From an uncultured Litoreibacter sp. (GTDB lineage Bacteria > Pseudomonadota > Alphaproteobacteria > Rhodobacterales > Rhodobacteraceae), in the NCBI GenBank assembly GCA_947492995.1, contig CANLOU010000004.1, positions 62,001-126,000 of the forward strand: a stretch of DNA of 64,000 nucleotides, read 5' to 3'. Shown here piece after piece: positions 51,028 through 60,558 of the stretch (within the stretch, counting starts at the first letter, position 1; the number at the start of each line of letters is the position of its first letter). The position numbers and the translations under genes were made by a program. The notes under the pieces are model-generated. The model saw only the letters and a list, made by a program, of their open reading frames with translations, was not told the DNA's origin and ran no database searches.

Positions 51028-52169
51028 TCTGGGTGCTTGCCGCGCTGATGGCGCTCACTGTTGGGGTGGGGCTGCTTTGGCCCTTGGGCACAGGTGCTGC
51101 GCCGCGCGGGGGCAGGGCGGCGAAAGCCATGGCCATCTACGAAGACCAACTGACCGAAGTTGACCGTGATGCGGAACGCGGCCTTATCACGCCTGAAGAA
51201 GCACGCGCGGCGCAGGTCGAGATAAAGCGTCGTATGCTGGGCGTTGCGGACATGAGCGATGGAACGTCTGACGGCTCTGGCAGGGCCGCAATCTTGATTG
51301 CGGCTGTGTTTGTGCCGCTCGCGGGGTTTGGGTTGTATAGCTACGTCGGCGCGCCGGATGTGCCGGCGGTCCCTTTTGCCGAACGCGCCGTAGAACAGGA
51401 CGACGCGGCCCAGCTAAACCGGTTGATTGCCGAGCTGGTCAGCCGGCTAGAAAGCGATCCCGATGGCGGCGAAACGCGTGGATGGGAGCTGCTGGCGACC
51501 ACCTATATGAACCAGGGCAGGCCATCTGATGCGGCAGCCGCCTATGCGCGGATCATTGACCGCCCTGATGCGACCTCGGCCACGTTTTCTCAATATGCCG
51601 AGGCCTTGATAACCGCAGAGCGGGGCACCGTAACGCCATTGGCAAGCCGGGTGATCGCCCGTGCAGAGCAACTGGACCCGGACAATCCGGCAGCCAGCTA
51701 TTACCGCGCGATCGAGCGGGATCAGGCGGGTGAAACAGCCATGGCCCGCAGCCTGTTGCTGGACCGCATCGCACGGGAAGGCCAGCCCGCGCCGTGGATG
51801 CCGACATTCTTGCAGACAGCCAATCAGATGGGGGCCTCCATAGGGTTGGAGCCTGCTCAATTGCCGGAATTTTCCGGGCCACGAGGCCCGTCTCAGGAAG
51901 ACATTGCTGCCGCCTCGGATATGACGGTCGAAGAACGGCAGGATTTCATCCGGTCAATGGTCGACGGGCTTGAGGCGCGCTTGCAAGATGAGCCCGACAA
52001 TCTTGATGGGTGGCTGCAATTGGCGCGGGCTTTGACGGTTCTGGAAGAAACAGATCGCGCCCTGAAGGCCTTTCAGGGGGCGCAGCCTTTGGTTGCTGAA
52101 TTGCCCGCCGATGATCCGCGCCGCCAAGCGGTGGAACAAGGCCTTGCGCGGCTTGGCAGTGGCGACTAG
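51024..52169 (+). CDS. ccmI: Cytochrome c maturation protein CcmI (TPR-containing)
   Basis: The 381-residue protein has two N-terminal membrane spans (residues about 2-20 and 90-105). A central cytoplasmic-type segment carries RGGRAAKAMAIYEDQLTEVDRD, and the C-terminal periplasmic region has TPR-like helices (GWELLATTYMNQGRPSDAAAAYARI, LAVLEETDRALKAFQG-like). It chaperones apocytochrome to CcmFH. It overlaps ccmH in ATGA. Its TAG stop overlaps the convergent DsbD-like stop in CTAG. Confidence 0.93.
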   Translation: MIWVLAALMALTVGVGLLWPLGTGAAPRGGRAAKAMAIYEDQLTEVDRDAERGLITPEEARAAQVEIKRRMLGVADMSDGTSDGSGRAAILIAAVFVPLAGFGLYSYVGAPDVPAVPFAERAVEQDDAAQLNRLIAELVSRLESDPDGGETRGWELLATTYMNQGRPSDAAAAYARIIDRPDATSATFSQYAEALITAERGTVTPLASRVIARAEQLDPDNPAASYYRAIERDQAGETAMARSLLLDRIAREGQPAPWMPTFLQTANQMGASIGLEPAQLPEFSGPRGPSQEDIAAASDMTVEERQDFIRSMVDGLEARLQDEPDNLDGWLQLARALTVLEETDRALKAFQGAQPLVAELPADDPRRQAVEQGLARLGSGD

Positions 52170-54205
52170 CCGCCCGCGCGGTTAACGGCCTTTATCACGG
52201 CGTCTTTCGTCAGCAGTTCCGGCAAGGCGATCCCATTCGGGGCTCCGGGGCCGTAAACGATGTTGAACGGAATGCCGTACCGCCCATTCTTTTTGAGATA
52301 GGCAAGAATGGTGTCATCGGGGCGCGTCCAGTCCCCGCGCATGGCAATGATGTGGTCCGAGGACAGCATATCGACAATCGGCTTACGATCGAGAACCAGC
52401 GCCTTGTTGGCCTTACAGCTGAGGCACCAGTCGGCGGTCACGTCAACAAACACCACGCGGCCCTCAACCACCCACCCAGAGATACTGTTGGGGCTCAGGC
52501 CGCGCCATGTCGAAGACACCTCTGGGATGGGCGGTGCTGGCCGTTCCATGACAGCGGGGACGATCAATGCAAAGGCAATCAGCGCGGCAACAGCGCCCGC
52601 TTTGAACTTCGGGGCGAAGGCAATGACGGCCACAGCACCCGCCAGGAACGCGGCGATAAGAAGCGTAGCGGTCCACCCAATGACGCCTATGAGCACCGAA
52701 ATCAGCCACAACGCAGTTGCGGCCAGAAGCAGCCCCATAATCCATCTGACGGTATTCATCCAAGCGCCGGGCTTTGGCAGGGCGCGCACGGTTTGTGGCC
52801 AGAAGGCGACCGCCAAATAGGGCAGGGCAAGCCCAAGCCCCAGCGCTGTAAAGATTGCCAATGTTTGCCCCGCCGTGCCTGCCAGCGCGAAGGTGACCGC
52901 TGTGCCAAGGAAAGGCGCGGAACAGGGCGTCGCAAGAACGGCCGCCAGCGCGCCGATGGCGAAATCGCCGCCCAAGCTGCCTTCCTTGCCTGTCTCGGCC
53001 AGTTTGGTGTTCCAGGATTGTGGCAGGGCGATCTCGAACTGCCCGAACATATTGGCGGCAAACAGGGTGATGATGGTGGCCATCACGGTCAGGAAATAGG
53101 GGTTCTGGAACTGGATGCCCCATCCGATTGAGCCGCCGCCTGCGCGGATCGCGATCAGGATGATCGCCAGCGACCACATGAAGGCCATGACCCCCAGCGC
53201 CGACATCACAAAGCCAGACCGCACGCGGGCGGCGGATTGATCGCCCGCTTTCAAAACAGATGAGAATTTGATGCTCAGCACTGGCAGCACGCAAGGCATG
53301 ACGTTCAGGATAACCCCGCCAATGAAGGCCAGCAGAAAGAACCACGCCAGTTCAGCCAGCTTTGACGCGGCGGTGGGGACGGTGCCGGTGGTGTCGGGGG
53401 CGAAGGCCGCCGCTCGCGTGTCGTCTGTGATGACAAGCTCCAACGGCGGCGGCGCATCTGGTGCGGACAGAATGTCAAAGCCCACAGCCGCAGCCAGACC
53501 ACCGTCAGACAGGGTGATCTGCGGCGGGCCAAAGGCGGCATCCGGACCAAGGTCCGGGATCACGCTGAGATCAGAGAACGGGCTGGCCGTGGTCAGCGAT
53601 ATATCCAGCCGGTTGTCGTCGAGGCTCAGCGCGGCGGCGCTCACCGTTATGTCGGATTGCACGCCCGCCACGGGCAGCTTGTTGGCCGCCTCTGCAATCA
53701 GGGCGGCAGAGGCGCGGTCGATGGCCGACCCCGCAGGCAATACGAGGCTCAGGTTGAAGTCTTCGGGCACGCAAAGCTCCGCGCAGACCAGCATGTTGAC
53801 ATGGGCCGACAGCACCAACACGTCACCGGGCGATTGCACCTGCAGCCTGATGGGGAAGGTGACGGCCTTCTCATAGCCGTAGTTTTCAATGTCAAAGGCC
53901 TCAAAGCGGGTCGGTGCGGGCCACAGCAATTCGTGGTCGTTTAGGTTGGCGGAGCCGTCCCACTCAATTGAGACCGGGTAGCCGACGGCGCCCGGCGATT
54001 TCCAATAGGTCTTCCAGCCCTCGGCCAGCGTCACCTCCAGCGCTGCCGAAATCACCTTGCCCTGCGGCGGCACGCCGTTTTCTGCGGTGATAAGCCGCGC
54101 GGTGATGCGGTCGCTGACATAGGCGGGGGAGCTGCCCGCGACGGCCGGGTTGCACAAGGCCGCCAGTGCGAACAGGCAGATCAAAAAGGGGCGCAGCAAG
54201 GGCAT
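52166..54205 (-). CDS. scsB: DsbD/ScsB-type thiol:disulfide interchange protein
   Basis: The 679-residue protein has a signal peptide and an N-terminal periplasmic domain with a Cys pair (MLVCAELCVPED near residue 140). Eight membrane segments follow, with conserved Cys in NVMPCVLPVLSIKF near 305 and LATPCSAPFLGTA near 425, and the C-terminal thioredoxin-like domain has WCLSCK near 595. It transfers electrons from the cytosol to periplasmic thiols. The N-terminal domain is larger and different from E. coli DsbD alpha, which fits ScsB. The divergent gene at 54403 is a DsbA/ScsC-like protein. Confidence 0.9.
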   Translation of the reverse strand: MPLLRPFLICLFALAALCNPAVAGSSPAYVSDRITARLITAENGVPPQGKVISAALEVTLAEGWKTYWKSPGAVGYPVSIEWDGSANLNDHELLWPAPTRFEAFDIENYGYEKAVTFPIRLQVQSPGDVLVLSAHVNMLVCAELCVPEDFNLSLVLPAGSAIDRASAALIAEAANKLPVAGVQSDITVSAAALSLDDNRLDISLTTASPFSDLSVIPDLGPDAAFGPPQITLSDGGLAAAVGFDILSAPDAPPPLELVITDDTRAAAFAPDTTGTVPTAASKLAELAWFFLLAFIGGVILNVMPCVLPVLSIKFSSVLKAGDQSAARVRSGFVMSALGVMAFMWSLAIILIAIRAGGGSIGWGIQFQNPYFLTVMATIITLFAANMFGQFEIALPQSWNTKLAETGKEGSLGGDFAIGALAAVLATPCSAPFLGTAVTFALAGTAGQTLAIFTALGLGLALPYLAVAFWPQTVRALPKPGAWMNTVRWIMGLLLAATALWLISVLIGVIGWTATLLIAAFLAGAVAVIAFAPKFKAGAVAALIAFALIVPAVMERPAPPIPEVSSTWRGLSPNSISGWVVEGRVVFVDVTADWCLSCKANKALVLDRKPIVDMLSSDHIIAMRGDWTRPDDTILAYLKKNGRYGIPFNIVYGPGAPNGIALPELLTKDAVIKAVNRAGG

Positions 54206-54402
54206 GTGGTGGCTTCCGGCGGGGGCTGTTAAGGGCCTCTTTTGGCCGATATCGGGGCAGGTTCAATCAACAACACCGTGATGGCAAGCGTGAGGGCGCT
54301 GTTTTCACCGGTCTGTGAACGCGTCTCGTTTGACAATCGCGGGGCCAGACAGCAGGGTCGGACAAGATTTCCCAAGCGCTTGCGCCAAAAGGTAGGCCCC
54401 AA

Positions 54403-55119
54403 ATGTTCCGACTGACATCCGCCGCTGTGACAGCCCTTGCTTTGGCGGTCCCCGCCTCCGCGCAAACCATGGATGAGGAGGCGATCAAGGCTCTTATTCT
54501 GGAAACCATTCGGACAAACCCCGAGATCGTGATGGAAGCCATCGAGATTTTGCAAGCGCGTGAAGGCGAGGCGCAGGCGGCGGCGTCGGCGGCGGCCCTG
54601 GCGGCCCAGCAGGGGGCGCTTCAAAACGACCCCAATGCGCCGGTTATGGGCAATCCCGACGGCGATATCACCATCGTCGAGTTTTTTGACTACAATTGCG
54701 GCTATTGCCGCAGGGTTTTTCCAGCCGTCAAAGAGCTGATCGCCGATGACAGCAATATCCGCGTTGTGATGCGCGAATGGCCGATTTTGGGCGAGGAAAG
54801 CGTCTTTGCGGCGCGGGCGGCTTTGGCGTCCCGCAAGCAAGGCAAATACGCGGAGTTTCACGACGCGCTTATGGAAAACCAAGGGCGCGCCTCTCAGGCC
54901 AATGTGCTGAGCATCGCGCAGGATCTGGGGCTTGATATAGATCAGTTGCGCGCTGACATGGAGGGCGCAGAGGTCGACGCCCATATCGCAACCAGCCGCC
55001 AGCTGACCCAGGCGTTGGGGCTGAATGGGACACCTGCTTTTGTGTTTGGCGATCAACTGGTGCCGGGGGCGATTGAGCTGGGCCAGATGAAAGAGCTGAT
55101 CGAGCAGCTGCGCGGCTAG
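54403..55119 (+). CDS. scsC: DsbA/ScsC-family periplasmic thiol:disulfide oxidoreductase
   Basis: The 238-residue protein has a signal peptide ending VPASAQ. A helical N-terminal segment follows (EEAIKALILETIRTNPEIV...AREGEAQAA, coiled-coil-like, which in ScsC proteins mediates trimerisation). The active site is FFDYNCGYCRRVFP near residue 105 and the cis-Pro is GTPAFVFG near 205. It isomerises or oxidises disulphides and is kept reduced by the divergent ScsB-type protein. The 197-bp promoter region is shared and holds no obvious site. Confidence 0.9.
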   Translation: MFRLTSAAVTALALAVPASAQTMDEEAIKALILETIRTNPEIVMEAIEILQAREGEAQAAASAAALAAQQGALQNDPNAPVMGNPDGDITIVEFFDYNCGYCRRVFPAVKELIADDSNIRVVMREWPILGEESVFAARAALASRKQGKYAEFHDALMENQGRASQANVLSIAQDLGLDIDQLRADMEGAEVDAHIATSRQLTQALGLNGTPAFVFGDQLVPGAIELGQMKELIEQLRG

Positions 55120-55124
55120 GGTTT

Positions 55125-55186
55125 CGCCGCCTTTGGCGGCGATCCGCTGGGGGTTTCACCCCCAGACCCCCAGGATATTTTTGAAC
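55125..55186. repeat. Intergenic hairpins and GGATATTTTTG element between convergent genes
   Basis: CGCCGCC-TTT-GGCGGCG (55125-55141) is followed by CTGGGGGT-TTC-ACCCCCAG (55147-55165), then AGGATATTTTTGAAC (55172-55186). It fills the gap between the convergent dsbA-like and phosphomannomutase genes and may act as a bidirectional terminator. The GGATATTTTTG motif recurs at 40687. Confidence 0.7.
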
Positions 55187-55197
55187 ATGGGAAGCGG

Positions 55198-56559
55198 CTA
55201 GGCGCTTTCGATGAGCGTGCTTATCTCTGCAACCTTTTCGGCAAGCAGGGCGGTGTCACCTTTCGCCTCGACGTTGAGGCGCAGGACAGGTTCGGTGTTG
55301 GACTGACGCAGGTTCACCCGCCACGCCCCCATATCCAGCGACACGCCGTCCAACCGGTCCACCTGCAGGGCCTGTGGCGTGTAGGTCGCCTCAAAGGCGT
55401 CGATGGCCGGCTGCTTGTCGGCCAGCTTGAAGTTGATTTCGCCCGATGAGGGGAAGCGCGCTTTCATATCCGCGACCAGCGCCGAGAGCGGTTGCCCTGT
55501 GCGGCACATATGCTCAGCCACCAGCAACCATGGGATCATGCCGCTATCGCAATACATGAAGTCGCGGAAATAATGATGCGCTGACATCTCCCCGCCATAA
55601 ACGGCGTCCACGTCGCGCATTTTGGCCTTGATATGGGAGTGGCCGGATTGGGAGGCCACAGCCTCCCCGCCGCCGGAGTAAACGAGGTCGAGCAAAGCCC
55701 ATACGACCCGAGGGTCATGGATGATTTTCGCGCCGGGGTTTTTGGGCAAAAAGGCGGAGGCCAGCAGCCCCACCACATATTCCCCGTCCACAAACGCCCC
55801 TGTTTCGTCAAAGAAGAAGCATCGGTCAAAATCGCCGTCCCACGCCACGCCCAGATCGGCCCCCTCCGCAAGGACGCGTTCTGCGGTCATGGCGCGGTTT
55901 TCTTCCAGCAACGGGTTGGGGATGCCATTTGGGAATGTGCCGTCAGGGTCGTGGTTGTGGCGGATGAATTCCAGCGGGGCACCTGCCTTGGCCAGCCTGT
56001 CGGCGATGACATCGAAGGAGGGGCCTGCGACGCCGTTGCCCGCGTTTACAACGATTTTCAGCGGTGTCAGGGCCGCGAGATCTGCGAAGCCCACCACCTT
56101 GTCGGCATAGGCGTCGCGCGGATTGCGCGTCTCATATGTGCCGCGCGGCTTGGCCGGGCCAAATGCATCGGCGCTGGCCAGCGCGTTGATCTCTGCCAGC
56201 CCGTCAGCCGCCGAGATCGGGCGCGAGCCTTCGCGCACCATCTTGATGCCGTTATAGTCGATCGGGTTATGGGAGGCGGTGACCATCAATCCGCCGCCAA
56301 CGCGGAGATGGGACGTGGCAAAATACACCTCTTCCGTGCCGCATAGGCCCAGATCAATGACATGGACGCCCTCGTCTTGCAGCCCTTCGGTCAGCGCCGC
56401 TGCCAGATCGGGGGAGGTGGGTCGGATGTCATGCCCGATCACCACGGTGCCGGGCGTCATCGCCACGGCAAAGCCACGCCCAATGCGGTAGGCGATCTCG
56501 ACATTCAGCTCGTCGCCAAGTTTTCCGCGCACATCGTAGCTTTTGAAACAGGTCAGCAT
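55198..56559 (-). CDS. manB: Phosphomannomutase/phosphoglucomutase
   Basis: The 453-residue alpha-D-phosphohexomutase starts at ATG 56559. The active-site Ser is in TASHNPIDYNGIKMV near residue 100, and the metal loop is DGDFDRCFFFDE near 245. The sugar loop is GGEMSAHHYFRD near 330 and the phosphate loop RQSNTEPVLRLNVE near 425. It interconverts mannose-6-phosphate and mannose-1-phosphate, or the glucose pair, for GDP-mannose and polysaccharide synthesis. An N-terminal extension to 56766 would overlap the next gene. Confidence 0.93.
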   Translation of the reverse strand: MLTCFKSYDVRGKLGDELNVEIAYRIGRGFAVAMTPGTVVIGHDIRPTSPDLAAALTEGLQDEGVHVIDLGLCGTEEVYFATSHLRVGGGLMVTASHNPIDYNGIKMVREGSRPISAADGLAEINALASADAFGPAKPRGTYETRNPRDAYADKVVGFADLAALTPLKIVVNAGNGVAGPSFDVIADRLAKAGAPLEFIRHNHDPDGTFPNGIPNPLLEENRAMTAERVLAEGADLGVAWDGDFDRCFFFDETGAFVDGEYVVGLLASAFLPKNPGAKIIHDPRVVWALLDLVYSGGGEAVASQSGHSHIKAKMRDVDAVYGGEMSAHHYFRDFMYCDSGMIPWLLVAEHMCRTGQPLSALVADMKARFPSSGEINFKLADKQPAIDAFEATYTPQALQVDRLDGVSLDMGAWRVNLRQSNTEPVLRLNVEAKGDTALLAEKVAEISTLIESA

Positions 56560-56636
56560 GGGCCTTGCCCCTCCGTTTTGGGATGCCACCTTGCTACAGC
56601 GACGCCGGGGCCAGTTCAACGCGATGATGGCGGCGG

Positions 56637-57446
56637 CTACAGCGCCGCATGACGGTTGACGTCCTTGTAAAGCAGGTAGCGGAACGGCCCAGTGCCGGTG
56701 GCGCGGCAGGCTTGCGGGCAGAAGGCGCGCAGCCACATGAAATCGCCGGGGCCGACGCTGACCCAATCGCGGTTCAACAGGTAGTCTGCGGTGCCCTCCA
56801 ACACGAACAGCCCGTGCTCCATCACATGGGTTTCCTCAAAGGGGATCACCCCGCCGGGCTGGAAATTCACGATATTGACGTGAAAATCGTGGCGCAGGTC
56901 GGCCGGGTCGACAAAGCGGGTCGTGGACCATTTGCCACCTGTTTCGGGCATTTCGACAATCGGGGCCTCGTCGTCATGGGTCACGAAACAGTCGGGCGCC
57001 GCGACATTGGCCGCAGCTTGGTAGGCCTTGCGGATCCAGTGGAAGGTGGCAGGGTCGTCGCCCGTGTTGCGCAGCCGCCAGCCGCTGCCCGCGGGCAGAA
57101 ACACATAGCTTCCGGCGCGCAGATCGAACCGGCCAAGCGGGCAGTCCAGCGCCATGGTCCCAGAGGTGACAAACAGCACCGCTTGCGCGTGCGGGTTGCT
57201 TTCCGGATCGTCCGACCCGCCGCCGGGCTGCAGTTCCACGATATATTGCGAGAAGGTCTCCGCGAAGCCGGACAGGGGGCGGGCAATCATCCACATGCGC
57301 ATCCCGTCCCAGCCGGGCAGGTAGGACGTCACAATATCGCGCATCGTGCCGGCCGGCAGGAGGGCGTAGGCCTCTGTGAAAATGGCGGTGCCGGTCAGGT
57401 CATCGGTTTGTTTGGGCAGGCCGCCCATGGGCGTTGCATAGGCCAT
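56637..57446 (-). CDS. allE: (S)-ureidoglycine aminohydrolase (bicupin)
   Basis: The 269-residue protein has two cupin domains. The N-terminal one has RDIVTSYLPGWDGMRMWMIARPL and FLPAGSGWRLRNTG. The C-terminal one has NIVNFQPGGVIPFEETHVMEHGLFVLEGTADYLL near residues 182-215, with the metal residues Glu/His in EETHVMEH. Length and ends (LRAFCPQACRATG) fit AllE/UGHY, which releases ammonia from (S)-ureidoglycine in allantoin breakdown. The start overlaps the stop of the upstream allantoinase-UraD gene in TGATG. Confidence 0.85.
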   Translation of the reverse strand: MAYATPMGGLPKQTDDLTGTAIFTEAYALLPAGTMRDIVTSYLPGWDGMRMWMIARPLSGFAETFSQYIVELQPGGGSDDPESNPHAQAVLFVTSGTMALDCPLGRFDLRAGSYVFLPAGSGWRLRNTGDDPATFHWIRKAYQAAANVAAPDCFVTHDDEAPIVEMPETGGKWSTTRFVDPADLRHDFHVNIVNFQPGGVIPFEETHVMEHGLFVLEGTADYLLNRDWVSVGPGDFMWLRAFCPQACRATGTGPFRYLLYKDVNRHAAL

Positions 57447-58864
57447 CAGGAGGTCTCCGGCAGCATGTCGGTGAGGCGGTGGAAGGCGATGCGTTCCACT
57501 TGTTTGCACGCCTCGTCGAACTCGGCCTCGCTGGTGTTGCCGATACGGCGGTCGAATGCGGCCATGATGGAGGCCTTGTCATGGTCCTTCACCGCAATGA
57601 TGAAGGGGAACCCGTGCTTTGCGGTGTAGTCCTCGTTCATCTGGGTGAAGGCCACGCGGTCCTCGTCGGTCAACGCGTCCAGCCCGGCGGAGGCCTGCTC
57701 GGCGGTGCTTTCCGCAGTCAAACGCTTTGCCGCGGCCAGCTTGCCCGCCAAGTCGGGATGCGCATCCAACACATCGAGCCGTTGCGCGGGCGAAGCGGCC
57801 CTAAAGGCCCTCACCAATGCCCCGTGCAGCCCGGTGGCGCTGTCATGGGCGGGGCCCAGTTCCAGATGCCAGGCGGCCTCCGCGACCCAGGGCGAATGCT
57901 CGAAAACGCTGCCATAGGTGTTTGCGAAGGTGGTTTTGTCCATCAGGCTGGGCCGCGTTTTGGGGGCGGCGGGGTGGACCCGCGCCCAGTGGTCGGCAAT
58001 CTGTTCGCGGGTGGCGAACCACACGCCGTCATGGCTGTTGGCGTAGTCAAGGAACCGCCGCAGCGCCTGCACGCGGCCGGGTCGGCCCACCAGGCGGCAA
58101 TGCAGCCCGATCGACATCATCTTGGCGGCGCCCTCGGCCCCCTCGGCGTAAAGCGCGTCAAAGGTGTCGCGCAGATAGGCCTCGAACTGGTCGCCCGCGT
58201 TGAAGCCTTGCGGGGTGGCGAACCGCATGTCGTTGCAGTCCAGCGTGTAGGGCACCACCAGCTGGTCGCGGCCGTCAAAGCGGGCGTAGTAGGGCAGGTC
58301 GTCGGCGTAGCTGTCGGCGCAGTAGGCAAACCCGCCTTCCTCTGCCACCAGGCGCAAGGTGTTTTCGGAGCAGCGCCCCGTGTACCAGCCGCGCGGGCGC
58401 TCCCCCACCACTTCGGTGTGCAAGGCGATGGCGTCACGCAAATGGTCGCGCTCTTCGTCCTCGGTGAAGTCCTTGTATTCGATCCATTTCAGCCCGTGCG
58501 ATGCAATCTCCCAGCCCGCGTCTTTCATGGCGGCCAGTTGCTCGGGCGAGCGCGCCAATGCGGTCGCCACGCCGTAGACGGTCACGGGCAGGTCCTGCAG
58601 CAGGCGGTGCAGCCGCCAGAACCCGGCGCGCGCGCCGTATTCGTAGATCGATTCCATGTTCCAGTGCCGCTGCGCGTCCCACGCGCTGGCGCCCACGATC
58701 TCGGACAAAAACGCCTCCGACGCTTTGTCGCCATGCAGGATGTTGTTTTCCCCGCCTTCCTCGTAGTTCAGCACGATCTGCACCGCGATCTTGGCGTCAT
58801 TTGGCCACTGAGGGTCGGGCGAGCGCGGCCCGTAGCCGCGCATGTCTCTGGGGTATCTGTTCAT
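57446..58864 (-). CDS. puuE-uraD: Fused allantoinase (PuuE type) and OHCU decarboxylase (UraD)
   Basis: The 472-residue protein has an N-terminal polysaccharide-deacetylase-like domain (residues 1-305) of the PuuE type, with YPRDMRGYGPRSPDPQWPNDAKIAVQ, the metal-site EIASHGLKW and RPRGWYTGR. The C-terminal UraD domain (306-472) begins SLMDKTTFANTYG and keeps AHPDLAGKLA and KHGFPFIIAVK. One chain thus makes (S)-allantoin from OHCU and opens it to allantoate. Fused forms exist in bacteria. ATG 58864 is chosen over TTG 58900. The stop overlaps allE in TGATG. Confidence 0.9.
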   Translation of the reverse strand: MNRYPRDMRGYGPRSPDPQWPNDAKIAVQIVLNYEEGGENNILHGDKASEAFLSEIVGASAWDAQRHWNMESIYEYGARAGFWRLHRLLQDLPVTVYGVATALARSPEQLAAMKDAGWEIASHGLKWIEYKDFTEDEERDHLRDAIALHTEVVGERPRGWYTGRCSENTLRLVAEEGGFAYCADSYADDLPYYARFDGRDQLVVPYTLDCNDMRFATPQGFNAGDQFEAYLRDTFDALYAEGAEGAAKMMSIGLHCRLVGRPGRVQALRRFLDYANSHDGVWFATREQIADHWARVHPAAPKTRPSLMDKTTFANTYGSVFEHSPWVAEAAWHLELGPAHDSATGLHGALVRAFRAASPAQRLDVLDAHPDLAGKLAAAKRLTAESTAEQASAGLDALTDEDRVAFTQMNEDYTAKHGFPFIIAVKDHDKASIMAAFDRRIGNTSEAEFDEACKQVERIAFHRLTDMLPETS

Positions 58865-58903
58865 ACGCCAAGCATTAGGCAAAAGGGGCAGGTCCGCCAA
58901 GGA

Positions 58904-59722
58904 CTATACCGTTCGGGTTTTCCTGATGGTGTTTAAGAAAGCCAAGACAAATAGCGCGGACAGGATCAAAACGATGGTCGGCGCGGGGGCGCTGTCTATG
59001 AAGAAGCTCAGGTAAACGCCTGCAATGCTTGAAAAAACGGCAACTGCGACGGCCACCATCAACATCTGGCCAAATTGACGCGTCACCAGGAAGGCCACGG
59101 CGCCGGGGCCAACCAGAAATGCAATCGCCAAGATGATCCCAACCGCTTTCAGCGCCGCCACCACGGTTAACGAGATGACCGCCAGAAGCCCAAAATGCAG
59201 CCAACGCACGTTGAGCCCCAGGGCGCGGGCTTGCTGCTCGTCAAAGGCATGCAGCAGCAGGTCGCGCCAAAACACCAGCAGCAACACGGTCACGCCCACG
59301 GCAATCACGCCGGTCAGCCACAAATCAGACGGCCCCACGCCCAGCATGTTGCCAAACAGGATGTGGTCCAGATGCACGTCGCTCTCGATCTTGGTGTACA
59401 GCACAATCCCAAGCCCAAACATGGCCGAGAACACCACGCCCATCACCGTATCGCGCTTCACGCGGCTGTTTTCATCAATCCACCCCGTCAGCAAGGCGCA
59501 GGCCATGCCTGCCACAAAAGCCCCTATAACCAAGGGGATACCCACGACATAGGCCAGCACCACGCCGGGCAGAACCGCATGGGAAATCGCGTCGCCCATC
59601 AGGGACCAGCCCTTTAGGACCAGAAAGCACGACAGCAGCGCCGCAGGCATCGCAAGCATCACGGTGATCAAAAACGCGTCCCGCATGAACGGGAACTGAA
59701 ATGGCAATAACAGCTCCTCCAT
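58904..59722 (-). CDS. sitD: Metal ABC transporter permease (SitD/MntD-type)
   Basis: The 272-residue permease starts at ATG 59722, in a TGATG overlap with the upstream permease; longer frames overlap it. The family blocks KGWSLMGDAISHAVLPGVVLAYVVG near residue 42, ILFGNMLGVGPSDLW near 140 and AVGIILAIAFLVGPGAVAFLVT near 210 are clear. It is one of two permeases of a Mn/Fe/Zn importer, last in the operon. SitCD, MntCD and ZnuB cannot be fully separated by sequence, but two permease genes favour the Sit/Mnt type. Confidence 0.88.
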   Translation of the reverse strand: MEELLLPFQFPFMRDAFLITVMLAMPAALLSCFLVLKGWSLMGDAISHAVLPGVVLAYVVGIPLVIGAFVAGMACALLTGWIDENSRVKRDTVMGVVFSAMFGLGIVLYTKIESDVHLDHILFGNMLGVGPSDLWLTGVIAVGVTVLLLVFWRDLLLHAFDEQQARALGLNVRWLHFGLLAVISLTVVAALKAVGIILAIAFLVGPGAVAFLVTRQFGQMLMVAVAVAVFSSIAGVYLSFFIDSAPAPTIVLILSALFVLAFLNTIRKTRTV

Positions 59723-60558
59723 CACAGCGCCTTCGTGGCGCGGCGGCGAGACGCCAGCATTCCGTGTTTCGGCGCAAACAGGAAGGCCAAACCAAACACC
59801 GTCGCCTGCAAGCAGACGATCACGCCGCCGGTCGCGCCGTCCAGAAAATAGCTGATATAAGCCCCGAAAAACGAGGTTAACGCCCCAATCGCCACCGACA
59901 CGACCAGCAATCGCGGGAAGCGGTCGGTCAGCAGATAGGCCGTGGCGCCCGGCGTCACCACCATGGCAATCACCAAAAACGCGCCCACCGTCTGCAAAGC
60001 GGCCACGGTGCAAGCGCTCAAAAGCACGAAAAACAGCAGCTTCAGCCTGTCGGGGTTCAACCCGATGGACCGCGCATGGCTTTCGTCAAAGAAGGTGACC
60101 ATCAGGTCCTTCCACTTCACCAGCAGGATCGCCAGCGACACGAAGCCGATAATTGCCAATTGCAAAATATCGGACGGCGATATTGCCAGTACATTGCCCA
60201 AAATGATCGTCTGAATGTTGATCGAGGTCGGCGACAGCGACACCATGAACAGGCCCAGCCCAAAGAAGCTGGTGAAGATCAGCCCGATAATGGCGTCCTC
60301 CTTCAGCCCCGTGCGCTGGTTCAAAAACAGCATCGCGCCGCCCGCCAGACCGCCCGCAAAAAACGCGCCCAACGCGAAGGGCAGCCCCAGCATGTAGGCA
60401 CCCGCAACGCCCGGCACGATGGAATGCGACAGCGCATCGCCGATCAAGGACCAGCCCTTAAGCATCAGATATGCCGACAGAAAAGCGCAGACACCGCCCA
60501 CCAAGGCCGACACCCACATCGCGTTCAGCATGTAGGTATAGGCGAAGGGCTCAAGCAT
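59722..60558 (-). CDS. sitC: Metal ABC transporter permease (SitC/MntC-type)
   Basis: The 278-residue permease starts at ATG 60558 ([10 protein letters not shown]), overlapping the ATPase stop by 8 bp, with GGGGA upstream. It has [27 protein letters not shown] near residue 37 and [20 protein letters not shown], with nine membrane helices expected. It pairs with the following permease to form the channel. The longer frame to 60588 would extend inside the ATPase. Confidence 0.9.
   Translation of the reverse strand: MLEPFAYTYMLNAMWVSALVGGVCAFLSAYLMLKGWSLIGDALSHSIVPGVAGAYMLGLPFALGAFFAGGLAGGAMLFLNQRTGLKEDAIIGLIFTSFFGLGLFMVSLSPTSINIQTIILGNVLAISPSDILQLAIIGFVSLAILLVKWKDLMVTFFDESHARSIGLNPDRLKLLFFVLLSACTVAALQTVGAFLVIAMVVTPGATAYLLTDRFPRLLVVSVAIGALTSFFGAYISYFLDGATGGVIVCLQATVFGLAFLFAPKHGMLASRRRATKAL

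Noticed and set aside
57434-58936. A 500-residue plus-strand frame over the PuuE-UraD gene
   Set aside because: The sense strand encodes a clear fusion enzyme; the antisense frame has no recognisable domain.
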